The notes under the pieces: model-generated
What the model saw: only the letters and a program-made list of their open reading frames with translations
Databases searched by the model: none
What the model was told of the DNA's origin: nothing
Translations under genes and position numbers: made by a program
DNA from: Euglena gracilis
Taxonomy: Eukaryota > Euglenida > Euglenophyceae > Euglenales
NCBI GenBank assembly: GCA_039621445.1
Contig: CP154956.1
Coordinates: 68,208,452-68,272,451, forward strand
Direction: 5' to 3'
Length of the DNA stretch: 64,000 nucleotides
Part shown: piece after piece, positions 20,407-29,279 of the stretch
Position numbering within the stretch: the first letter of the stretch is position 1
Layout of the letters: each line of letters opens with the position of its first letter

Positions 20407-22230
20407 AGGCACCCGGCCTCGCCTGCCTTCGGCTAACCTCGGAGGCGGGAGCGGGGGGCGATGCGCACCTCATCGGCGAAGTAAACGAACTGTACATACA
20501 AACGTCAGGGCGGTTCGGGTATACGGAGGGCAGGGGTGTGGCCTTGGCCTCGGCCTTGGCCTTTGGCGTTTGGTGCCCGGGGGCGCCCCTCGTGTGTGGC
20601 CTCGCGCGCCACAGGAGCCTGGTCGGGGGCTGGCGTTGGTCCCCGGGCGGTCTGCTGGCAGGCCGGCCGCAGGCTCCTGTGGGCGCCTTGGGAGGGGGTG
20701 GAACTCGAGCCTTTCGGGGGGGCTGTGCGCTCCCCGGCTGGTTGGGGGGGAGGGGCGGTCCCTTGGGCTCCCTTGGGTCTTTCTGGTGCCTGGGGGGTCT
20801 CTTCGGCTCGCCTCCTTTGCCCCCTGCCTGGCCTGGCTGACTGGGGGGGGGCGTGCCTTTCTCTCCCTTACGCCTGCTCGGTTCTCTTGTGGCGCTTTGG
20901 GGGGGGGGTGCTCCTTGCACCCTCTTCGGTTCTCGTTTGGCGCTCTGGGGCTCCGGTGGGTGTGGGCGCCCCTGGGGGGGGGGGCGCTCTTTTTTTTGGC
21001 GGCCCTGGGGGGGGGCTTTTTTTTTTGGTTCGGGGGGGTCCGGGGGGCGTTTTTTTTTTTTGCCCGGGGGGGGGGGTCGTTTTTTTTTTTGCCCGGGGTG
21101 GTCCCCCTGGGGTCTTCTGCCTTGGTGTGCAGGGGGTTTTTGGTCGTGCTCTCCGGGCCCCCTGGGGGGGGGGGCGGCCTTGGTTGGTGGCCTCTGGGCC
21201 CCCGGGGGGGGGCGGTCTTGGGTTTGTGGCCTCTGGGCCCCGGGGGGGGGGTCCTGGCTCGGTTGCCTCTGGGGCCCTCTGGGGGGGGTCCTTGCTCTTT
21301 TGCCTCTGGGCCCCCCGGGGGGGGGTCCTGGCTCGGTTGCCTCTGGGGCCCCCTGGGGGGGTCTTTGCTCGGTGGTCCTCTGGGCCTCTCGGTGGCCCTC
21401 TGGGGGGCCCTGGCTCGGTGGCCCTCTGGGGCCTCTCGTCTTGCTGGTGCCCCCTGGGGGGGCTTTGGCTGTTCGGTGCCCCCGGGGGGGGGGGGGGGGG
21501 GCTGGCTTCGGTTCCCCTTGCGGGGGGGGGTGGCTGGCTTTGGTTCCCCCTGGGGGGGGGGGTGGCTTCGGTTCCCCCTGGGGGGCCTGGCTGGCTTCGG
21601 TTCCCCCTGGGGAGGGGGGGGGTGGCTTGGCTCGGTGCCCCCTGGGGGGGGGGGTGGCTTCGGTTCCCCCTGGGGGGCCTGGCTGGCTTCGGTTCCCCCT
21701 GGGGGGGGGGGGGGTTGGCTTGGCTGTCTGTCTTGGGGTCGGCTGCCTGGCTCCCTTTCTCCCCTTGGGGGGGGGGTGCCTGGCTGCCTTGGCTGTCTGT
21801 TTCCCCTCGCTGGCTGGGGGGTGGCTGGCTGGTGGCCCCCTTGGGCCGCTGGCTTGTCTGTGTGGCCTCCGCCCCCCGCTCTCTCCCGGCCGTTGTCTTC
21901 CCTTGGCCGGCTGGGGGGGTCTGCTCTGCCCCTGGCTGCCGCCCGCCTCTGGCTTCCGGCCTTGGGCGCCAGCCTCCTCCTGCCTCCACAGTATCAGTGT
22001 CAGTGTGAAGGACAGGGGCAGAGACATCCGCTGCCATCCGTCGGCTCGCCTCCGACGGTGTAGTCTCCACGTACCCAGCCTCCGCCAGCGTCTTGGTCCA
22101 CGGCGCAGCAGGCACTCTGGCGAATCGGCAGGCAAGGAACGGCAGCAGCAGCAGCAGCCCCACAAATACAACCCCCGCTACCCAGTACGGTTTGACGCCA
22201 GGCTTTTCCAACCACCCCCGGGGCGGTGGG
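20407..22230 (-). CDS. ORF3 in env position: transmembrane segment plus proline repeats
   Basis: Lies between integrase and 3' LTR, where env or env-like genes sit in some gypsy elements. One frame has YWVAGVVFVGLLLLLPFLACRF (about 22,190-22,125), a convincing single membrane helix followed by Arg, then an acidic stretch and a long Pro-rich tail with units like GEPKP, GGTEA, PPPQG and later Lys-rich KKK blocks. The tail is encoded by C-runs and stays open in at least two frames (to 20,868 and to 20,348), so one-base slips would not stop it. No signal peptide, fusion peptide or glycosylation-rich ectodomain is evident; I cannot call it an envelope. It may equally be a membrane-anchored accessory protein. 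The start is unclear; the stop of one frame lies inside the LTR. Confidence 0.55.
20500..21960. repeat. G-run minisatellite inside ORF3
   Basis: Dozens of G6-G16 runs on + are separated by words like TGGCTTCGGTTCCCCCT and CTCGGTGGCCCTCTGG, with local units of about 30-60 bp. It encodes the proline repeats of ORF3 on - and has strong potential for G-quadruplexes on +. Confidence 0.8.
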
Positions 22231-24570
22231 CTGGCATGGGTAGCCGTGGGTAGGGGAAAATGGGTGGCCTCCGGGTTGGGGCCGGAAAGGGCCGGGACTC
22301 ACCAGGCCTGCGTTGGGGGGATTGAGGACGCAGACACCGGCGGTGGTGCCCTCTCGCCGCCTTGAGGCTGAGGACGGGTCCTGGAGGTGCAACGGGAAGG
22401 AGCCATGGGTGGCGAAGGCTCCATCGGGACAGGGGATGAATGGGGCGCACTGGGTATGGGGGTGCGCTGGCAGGAAATGATGTGAGAGGAACGGGGACGG
22501 CGTGGCACAGGCCGGCGGCATGGGGGGGTGCCGGCCCGTACACACCGGGAAGGCCGCAGGCGGAGGGGGCACCGCGTCCCCGCCCGCAGCCGGGAAATGG
22601 TTCGGAATGGGCACATACGGAGAATGGGTGAACATCGCAGAGGCAGCCACAGCCGCCTGGGGGGCAGCCACAGCAGCCTGGGTGGCAGCCACCACCGTCG
22701 CCTGGGGGGCGGCCACAGCAGCCTGGGAGGCAGCCACAGCCGCCTGGGGGGCAGCGTGCGGCAGCAAATGAGCGAACGCAGACACGGGCTGCGCACACTC
22801 AGCTCCTGTCGATGGACACACCAAGGTTGATACCGCAGCAGAGGGGATCTGGGGATCAGCCTCCTGCGACAGCTGGGGAAACGCAGAGACGGAGGGACGG
22901 TCGGACGGGTGGCGCACGAAGTGCAGCGGGACGGGCTGGTGCGATGCAGCGGCGGCGACGGTCCGCGGTGGATCCTGACCTAGCGCTGGCGGTGGATCGC
23001 GTGTCGGGACGTGCTGTCCTGCAGGCACCGCTGTGCCCACTGGGGGGTCCGCTGACTCCCCTTCCTTGCTTGCCTCCTCGTCCTTCTTGATGTCCTCGTC
23101 GGGCCAGACCCACTCCTCGGGGGGGTCTTCCCACTCGGCGTTATTGATGACCTCCTGCTCCTGCTTCTTCACCTCCGCGATGATGACCGCCACCTCAGCC
23201 GGGTTGCGGTGGAGGTAGTCCAGCAGGTCCACCTTGAGCTTCTTGGACTTGGCGTACTCGATCATCTGGTGAGAGTAGCGATGGAAGAAATTCTTCAACG
23301 GCTCCCACGTGAGAGTCGGGTGGCCCTCCCACTTCACCTCGAACTCCCAGTCGCCGTCGTCTCGTCGGCGGTGCCGCCGGATCTCCTCCACCGTCCACTC
23401 CTCGATGTCCACGTCTTCTTGCGGTCTGGCCTGCCGGTAGACGAACATCTTGGGCGGGCCCCACAGCCGCGTGTCATCGCGGTAGGCCTTCAGCTGGCAG
23501 CGGTGGGCCTCTTGGCGGCGGCCCTCCTCCAGCTCCAGCTCGTACGAGTGCTCGCCACGGCGCGCGGTGACCCGGGCTGGGCCAAGCCAGTAGCTCTCGA
23601 GCTTCTGGCCCGGCCGCCTCGGAGGCCGGAGGTACCACAAGAGGTCTCCCTTGGCGAACTCCTCGAGGTCCTTCCTGCTCCGGTTCTTCTGGTCCGCTTG
23701 CCGCTTGTGGAGGTCGTTGAGGACGTCGGCGACCTTCTGGTCCACGGCCTTCTGTCTCTCGAAGAACGACACGGCATCCTCCACCATGACCGGGGCCTTG
23801 TACGGTACGCCACCAGTCCACCGATGCCGTCCATACAGCACCTCGTACGGACTCAGGCCGTGCTGCGCCTTGGAGTCGTTCAGCTTCTGCACTGCCCTGG
23901 GCAGGGACTCCACCCAGGTGATCGGGGCCTCGGCCTTCTCGCTCCGGATCCGCTTCTGCAGCTGCGCACCGAGGGACTCCGCCCGCCCGTTCGCCGCGTG
24001 GTGGTACGCCTGGGCATAGGCGTGGCGGATCCCGTGCAGGCCGCACATGCTGCGCCACCACGCGCCAGCAAAGTGCGGCCCGCGATCACTCGTGATCACG
24101 CTGGGCAGCCCGTGCGGCGACCACCACCCCCGGTACATCGCCTTGGCCACGGTGGCGGCGGTGAGGCCGCGCGTGTGGTGGGCCGTGGCCACGACCCACC
24201 CACTGTGGCGATCGACGCAGGCGGCGAACACGTTGTACAGCTGCCCCTCGAAGTCCACCTCCGGCATCACGAAGAGGTCGATGGCCACCGACGCCATGAT
24301 GTACGGCGGGACGGGCGTCGGGCAGACCTTCAGCCGCAGCGGCTGGTGGGGGTGCTCGGTGGCCTGGCACACCGGGCACGTCCGCTGCAGCCCGCCGGCC
24401 ACCTTCGCCGCCTCCATCCGGTCCGCGAAGACGTAGGTGCGCTCGGCCTCCTCCACCAGCCGGTCCCCGCCAACGTGGCCGGAGACCGAGTGCTGCTCCC
24501 TCAGCACCTCCGCCAGCAGCCCGCTCGGCACACACACCACCTCCCCGCCGAGACGAGCCGCCCATCCACC
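22000..24570 (-). CDS. Integrase with zinc finger, DD35E core and chromodomain
   Basis: Inserts cDNA into chromatin. Numbering the frame from 24,630: zinc finger H47, H52, C85, C88; catalytic D118 (VAIDLF), D182 (SDRGPHF), E218 (NGRAE), with 35 residues between the last two; C-terminal region with GDLLWYLRPP; chromodomain about 408-462 (WTVEEIRRHRRR, FEVKWEGHPTLTWEPL). Chromodomains in this family target modified histones. The tail is Ala/Pro-rich with AAPQAAVA repeats to 22,000. The part before about 24,550 belongs to the preceding linker in another frame, so one shift separates them. Core residues look intact. Confidence 0.9.
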   Translation of the reverse strand, partial: GGWAARLGGEVVCVPSGLLAEVLREQHSVSGHVGGDRLVEEAERTYVFADRMEAAKVAGGLQRTCPVCQATEHPHQPLRLKVCPTPVPPYIMASVAIDLFVMPEVDFEGQLYNVFAACVDRHSGWVVATAHHTRGLTAATVAKAMYRGWWSPHGLPSVITSDRGPHFAGAWWRSMCGLHGIRHAYAQAYHHAANGRAESLGAQLQKRIRSEKAEAPITWVESLPRAVQKLNDSKAQHGLSPYEVLYGRHRWTGGVPYKAPVMVEDAVSFFERQKAVDQKVADVLNDLHKRQADQKNRSRKDLEEFAKGDLLWYLRPPRRPGQKLESYWLGPARVTARRGEHSYELELEEGRRQEAHRCQLKAYRDDTRLWGPPKMFVYRQARPQEDVDIEEWTVEEIRRHRRRDDGDWEFEVKWEGHPTLTWEPLKNFFHRYSHQMIEYAKSKKLKVDLLDYLHRNPAEVAVIIAEVKKQEQEVINNAEWEDPPEEWVWPDEDIKKDEEASKEGESADPPVGTAVPAGQHVPTRDPPPALGQDPPRTVAAAASHQPVPLHFVRHPSDRPSVSAFPQLSQEADPQIPSAAVSTLVCPSTGAECAQPVSAFAHLLPHAAPQAAVAASQAAVAAPQATVVAATQAAVAAPQAAVAASAMFTHSPYVPIPNHFPAAGGDAVPPPPAAFPVCTGRHPPMPPACATPSPFLSHHFLPAHPHTQCAPFIPCPDGAFATHGSFPLHLQDPSSASRRREGTTAGVCVLNPPNAGLVSPGPFRPQPGGHPFSPTHGYPCQPTAPGVVGKAWRQTVLGSGGCICGAAAAAAVPCLPIRQSACCAVDQDAGGGWVRGDYTVGGEPTDGSGCLCPCPSH
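22630..22765. repeat. Minisatellite coding AAPQAAVA repeats
   Basis: Units of about 24-27 bp around GGGGCAGCCACAGCAGCCTGG are repeated five to six times, in frame in the integrase tail. Confidence 0.75.
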
Positions 24571-25143
24571 AGCTGGAACCCGCTGGGCCAGCCCGGGCCG
24601 TTGTGGGCCTGGTCCCAGACGGGCTTCCACCGCGGGCTCACCGCATACGCCTTGCTCCAGTCCATGTCGAAGACGTTGATGTCCAGGTCAGGCTGCGGGG
24701 GCACGGGATCAGCGGTTGACGGCACACCTGCTGCGGGCGCTGCAGACGGGACTGACGCGGCCGGTGACGGCACACCGGCTGCGGACGCAGGGACGGGCAT
24801 GGCCGGTGATGACACACCGGCTGTGGGCGCTGCGGACGGTGCGATGGACTGCGGTGCGGTGGACTGCGGTGCTGGTGATGGGACTGGCGATGGCGCGTTG
24901 GATGATGGTGCTGGCACGGACGCTGGTGATGCGATGCACGACGCAGACGGTGGGACTGCCGCAGACGATGCCGACGGTGGGACTGCTGCGGCCGCGGGAG
25001 ACGAGGCTGACGGGTGCATCTCGCGTGGGTGCTCGGACCGCGTACCGTGCGGGGCGTCTGCTGGGGCGTCTCGGGCGTTGCGCTGCGTGTCGAGGCGGCT
25101 GCGCGTGGTGACGGCGATGTGGGATGCTGACGGGACCGCGGCA
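24550..25143 (-). CDS. Linker between RNase H and integrase (3' fragment of Pol)
   Basis: Begins within the last codons of the RT ORF (SASHIAVTTRSRLDTQRN, identical to 18,690-18,740), then GAG instead of the TAG at 18,799, then an Ala/Ser/Pro-rich stretch and DINVFDMDWSKAYAVSPRW and WPSGFQLVDGRLV, which look like the region leading to the integrase zinc finger. The frame then shifts near 24,550. This shows that Pol was once continuous from RNase H to integrase. Confidence 0.7.
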
Positions 25144-26062
25144 GTCATTAGATTGCATCTGATTTGGCCCAAAATGGCAACCAGTTGCCTTTTTGACATA
25201 TAATCTTTTTTTACCATTTTTCCCAGCTCATTTCTTACTGTTTTTACTTTCTGGGGGGGCACCTGTAATTTTCCCTCTTGGAAGTTTAGCTGAAATCCAA
25301 GATGATTTACGATTTAGGTGGGCTGCAGGGTGGACTTTTTCACATTGATTTTGAATCCTGATTTGATTAAATCCCTGACCACTGTGTTCAGGTGATTTTG
25401 TAAGATGAGTTGTGTTGGGGCCACCAGTAAAATGTCGTCCAGGTAAATAAATACCTGGATGCCCCTTTTCCTCCACAGTTTTTCGAATGTCTTCATCACT
25501 GACATGAAAATTTGGGGCATTACATTCAGGCCAAAACAGCCTGCCTGGAATTCCCAGGTCTGCCCCCCCCACCTGATGCCTTAAAAATGGCCTTAGGCCT
25601 GGACTTACTGGAATATGAAAATAGGCATCCTTCAGGTCTATTTTTGCTGCCCAGTGGCCTTTTTCTAAAACTGGAAAAATGTGCTGGATGTGATCCAGCT
25701 TGAAAGGTTTCACTTGGAACCTTTGATTTATTTCCCTGCAATCGCTTATTAATCTCCATTTTGTCTGCCCCCCCTCTGGTTTTGAAATCAGAAACCAGGG
25801 GATGAGGTGCTGGGTGGTTGAATCCCTCACCCTCTTTATGGATCCAGATTTTTCGTAATCCAGGAGTATTTTTTCTGCTTGGGGTAAGTTCAAATTTGCC
25901 CTGATTTTTGGGTGGGTGGATAATTTTGGTGGGCTGACCCAGGGGGGGTTGAATGCCATCCCTGATGAGTTGACATGTTGTTGAGGGGGCATTTTTTGCC
26001 CACCATTTCAAGCTTTTTTGCAGCCTTTGATGGAGGGGGGTGTCTCCCCATATTTCCTCCAT
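25144..26062 (-). pseudogene. Reverse transcriptase of copy B (YR retrotransposon)
   Basis: KWRLISDCREINQ, LDHIQHIFPVLEKGHWAAKIDLKDAYFHIPVSPG is typical of DIRS-like RTs (first catalytic Asp in LKDAYF). The YLDDILLVAPT box with the Asp pair lies in another frame (25,520-25,314), so a one-base shift near the C7 tract at 25,562-25,568 breaks it. A third frame before 26,000 holds the N-terminal part (SLKWWAKNAPSTTCQLIRDG). At 25,144 the LTR element interrupts; the reading resumes at 10,463. Confidence 0.8.
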
Positions 26063-26067
26063 TGAAT

Positions 26068-27231
26068 TTATTTTCTGGGTAAGATGATTCTGTGGGGGCT
26101 GGGCTGGGGGGTGTTGGACATTGCACCCCTAGGTCCCCTAGGGCTTGGGCCCTTGTAAAAGGAAATTTTTTTCTGGGGGGATGTGCATGCACTCTCTCCC
26201 TCTCTGCTCACCTCTCTGGATGATCTTGTTGTTGGAAGACATACCATAGGGCTTAATGCCCCTGTTTGGCCTATCTGGTCTTCTCCATGTTGATGTGGTT
26301 GGTTGACATACCATAGGGGGGCCTCTGTGGTCCCCCCCTTGATTGATTGATCGGGAATTGAGAAATAAATGTTGGAGGGGTTTCTGCCCCTCCCTCCAAA
26401 AGGGCCACTGTGGGTCCCTTTTCCTCCTGGGGCTGGGTCATTGAAAGGGCCACTGTGGGTCCCTTTATCCCCCATTGTTGGCAGAGGGCCACTGTGGGTC
26501 CCTCGGGGGATTTCTCCAGCAGCATCCTTAGCTTCTTGGTGGCCACTGTGGGTCCACCCTGCTGGTTCCTTAGCTTCTTGGTGGCCACTGTGGGTCCACC
26601 CTGCTGGTCTCCAAGGTTTCCAAGTATAAATTTTTTTCCATAATCCATCTTGTGGTCTTCCAGGCCTTGATTTCTTCTTGGCCTCCAACCCCATTGGAAA
26701 TCCGGGGGGGCTGCTGTGGCCCCCCCTTGTCCCCTTGAGAGGGGCTGTTGTGATAGATGAATTGGGGGGGTTGGACAGACCTTTTCTGCCCCTTCCTGAG
26801 GGGATTTGTTTGTGAAACTGGCCTCCAAGGCCCCTGTGGTGTTGACCTCCTTGGCCTTGATTCCATCTCCCCATCTTCTGGCCAATTGGTGCCCAGGTTG
26901 CTGGGCGCCTTTGGGGGAGATGCCCCTGATGTGTGGGCTTTGATTGTCCAATTGTGAAGCATTTTGGGCCCCCATGGCCCAGTCTTTGCACACCAAGGGC
27001 TGGGGCTGGCTTCTGTCTTCTGGGCCTTCTGGCCACAGTGGTCCAAGGACCGTGGCCGTCACTGGGGGGGGTTTTGGGCTGTGAAATTTCTGGGGTGGGG
27101 GGCTGGGTGGGAAGAACGGCCACGGTTTGCCACGTGTTGGCCGCATCTCCAAGGTCTCCAGCTGCTGCGGCCACTCCTCCAGGACGTCCGTGGCCATATA
27201 ATTCCAATTTCTTCTCCACTGCATTGCTCAT
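26068..27231 (-). CDS. Gag-like ORF1 of copy B
   Basis: 387 codons, intact. Starts MSNAVEKKLELYGHGRPGG; contains two tandem PAGWTHSGHQEAK repeats and several GTHSGP repeats around residues 190-260; Gln, Gly, Pro and basic residues dominate; no zinc knuckle. The end MSNTPQPSPHR matches the start of the RT region in copy A. Probably a nucleic-acid-binding structural protein, by position. Confidence 0.6.
   Translation of the reverse strand: MSNAVEKKLELYGHGRPGGVAAAAGDLGDAANTWQTVAVLPTQPPTPEISQPKTPPSDGHGPWTTVARRPRRQKPAPALGVQRLGHGGPKCFTIGQSKPTHQGHLPQRRPATWAPIGQKMGRWNQGQGGQHHRGLGGQFHKQIPSGRGRKGLSNPPNSSITTAPLKGTRGGHSSPPGFPMGLEAKKKSRPGRPQDGLWKKIYTWKPWRPAGWTHSGHQEAKEPAGWTHSGHQEAKDAAGEIPRGTHSGPLPTMGDKGTHSGPFNDPAPGGKGTHSGPFGGRGRNPSNIYFSIPDQSIKGGTTEAPLWYVNQPHQHGEDQIGQTGALSPMVCLPTTRSSREVSREGESACTSPQKKISFYKGPSPRGPRGAMSNTPQPSPHRIILPRK
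26400..26620. repeat. Short tandem repeats GGGCCACTGTGGGTCCC
   Basis: The word GCCACTGTGGGTCC occurs five times with spacers of 30-60 bp; it encodes the HSG repeats of ORF1 on the minus strand. Confidence 0.8.
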
Positions 27232-27890
27232 CGAAGTCGAAATTGAAATTCGACAATTGAATTCTCAATTGATTTTCGTCTGGTTCGTGTTCTTCTGGAT
27301 ATTAAATTGATATTGACTTCTTTTCCCAGTTCTTCCTCGTTCGTGAACTCTGTTCCTTTCTTCTGGGTGTCGAAGGGCAAGTTAAGAATCAGCCAACTCC
27401 GGCGAAAGAAGGCACTGAGCGGGACCTCCTAACCCAGCGCACCAAAACAATCATAACAAACCGCCGGCGAGCAAGGCATGGCCTCACAATGGCAAAGTGC
27501 GGAGCCCGAGGTGTCGTTCGGTGCGTTGGGTTACTAGGTCCCACTTAATGCCTTTTTTTCGCCGGAGTTGGCTGATTCTTAACTTGCCCTTCGACACCAA
27601 GAAGAAAGAAGCAGAGTTCACGAACGAAAAAGAACCGAGACAAGCAGTCAATATCAATTCAATATCCAGAGGGACACGAACCTGACGAATATAAATTGAG
27701 AGGTCAATTATCAAATTTCAATTTCGACTTCGATGAGCAATGCAGCGGAGAAGAAATTGGAACCATATTACCGCGGACGTCCTGGAGCAGTGGCCGCAGC
27801 AGCTTGACACCTTGGAGATGCGGTCAACACGTGGCAAACCGTGGCCGTTCTTCCCACCCAGACCCCCACCCCAGAAATTTCCCAGCCCTG
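27078..27890. repeat. Large palindrome at the 5' end of copy B
   Basis: About 380-bp arms, 27,078-27,455 and 27,509-27,890, are reverse complements with modest divergence. The roughly 55-bp spacer holds the core motif (27,480-27,515). The right arm also encodes a second Gag start on +, truncated at about 27,890. Confidence 0.85.
27480..27515 (+). repeat. Core motif in palindrome centre
   Basis: 'ggcctcacaatggcaaagtg' then 'cggagcccgaggtgtc'. It is the reference copy for the dispersed motif. Its central place between inverted arms makes it a candidate recombination site for the element tyrosine recombinase. Confidence 0.7.
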
Positions 27891-29090
27891 GTCGGCTTGC
27901 CTCGAGGGAGTGCGAGGGCAAGAAGCCAGGTCGCCACGTCGGAGCAGCATCGTCAGCCAACTGCGGCGGGGCGGGCCTCCCTGCTGGCTTCCTTCAGGCT
28001 GGCGTGGACGCGCTCGGGCGGGCCGTCGGCGAGCCAAGCACGCACAAAACACACCAAACACGCCGGAGGATCCTCTAGGGAGTGCATTGGGTAGATTCTC
28101 TTTCTCTGCCCCACTCCCGCCCGTCGGCTCGAAAATGCTTTCCCTGCGGCTAAAAAATAGTTTCTCAAATCCTGGTCGTGCGGAAATTTTCGAAAAACGT
28201 CGAACCCAAATGCAAATCCAAATGCCAACTTTGAAGGCGTGGGACTTTCTGGCGACCATAGATTTTTTTTTCTGCATTCTGCCTGGCTGTTCCTGAATAG
28301 GTTTTCTTTTGGAACTTGAACGCTCACAAACAAATTATCACAAGAAGGCAGGACATCTAATGGTCCCACTTGAAAAAAGCAAACGAACCACCAAAAGTGG
28401 AGAAGAAACCAAACGCCACACTCTGTGCCAAACCAAGATCCACCATCTCTGTAAGAACGAACTGCTTCCTTCAGGGCTGCAAACACAAGAGTATGGACAA
28501 ATCCTCCGCAGAAAATCACCAGAAATGTACATCTTCCTTGGCGGTGACCGCTTCCAGGGTCAAATGAGAATATTTACAGCACATACAATCTGGCTGACAC
28601 TCCTTGACTGCCCAGCTGCCACCTTCGAAGCACAACCATTTCTAAAAAAAACCTCGGCCGGAACATCCCCATTAAATCAAATGATAAATGGCTCTTCGAT
28701 TCCCATTATATCATTTATGAGATGGGGTTCAGAAGATTTTAACTTTAACATTTGGTTGTCTTTGGTAAAATGCACCATAAAGTGTGCAAATCTTCGATAA
28801 TTCAGTGAAAAAGCAATGAGTGTCCAAAATAGCATAAAACATGATGGAAATCTATTGAAATTATTCCTCAACCCATACCGGTGGAAGAACTGGAAGGGGA
28901 AGAATTAACTGCGGGGAAAACTTTTGTCGGAAAAATCTGGACAAAACGGTCAAATGGCTGAAAGGTTCCTAAATATGCTTGGAAGCACGCAAAAACTGCC
29001 AAAAACTTTGGCCCACAAACACAAAAAAACCATCATTTGACGCACCTGGCAAAAGATCACTTTCTGCACTACTTCGCATTTTGGTACCTC
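27890..29090. other. No confident gene
   Basis: An open frame 28,309-28,800 on + and an exon-like word ALKEAVRSYRDGGSWFG on - near 28,460-28,405 after a CAG acceptor are the only hints. Neither can be tied to a neighbour. Confidence 0.35.
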
Positions 29091-29129
29091 CCCTCCCCCT
29101 TGTCGTTGACACGCCAATGTTCCAGGAGA

Positions 29130-29263
29130 GTGCCGTTGACACGGGGTGTGTGTCAACGACACGCCATGTCAATGTCAATGTCACTGTGTTCAATAAGTAG
29201 TGTTCTAGAAAAGTGTCGTTGACACGGGGGGTGTGTCAACGACACGCCGTGTCAACGACAGGG
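29130..29263. repeat. Palindromic TGTCGTTGACA clusters
   Basis: GTGTCGTTGACAC at 29,213-29,225 is the exact reverse complement of 29,233-29,245. A near copy lies at 29,130-29,163. Half words recur at 29,100 and 29,250. Confidence 0.85.
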
Positions 29264-29279
29264 GGGGGGGGAGGTACCC

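Larger units (their letters stand above)
10464..25143 (+). mobile_element. Ty3/gypsy-type LTR retrotransposon with captured C5-MTase; 3' half inverted
   Basis: The element is inserted into copy B between codons of its RNase H region. Its + half (10,464-19,747) has 5' LTR, primer site, Gag, MTase, PR-RT-RNase H and a second MTase. Its - half (25,143-19,789) has the end of the RT ORF, linker, integrase, chromodomain, ORF3, purine tract and 3' LTR. Flipping 19,748-25,143 would give a canonical order, so I infer one element rearranged internally rather than two. The outer flanks rejoin without any target duplication when compared with copy A. The RT-INT order, aspartic protease and chromodomain place it with Ty3/gypsy chromoviruses (family knowledge). 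It differs in bearing a DNA methyltransferase. Confidence 0.8.

Noticed and set aside
20357-22063. Glycine-rich ORFs on + across the G-runs
   Set aside because: Antisense shadow of the proline-rich ORF3; all frames are open in such sequence.
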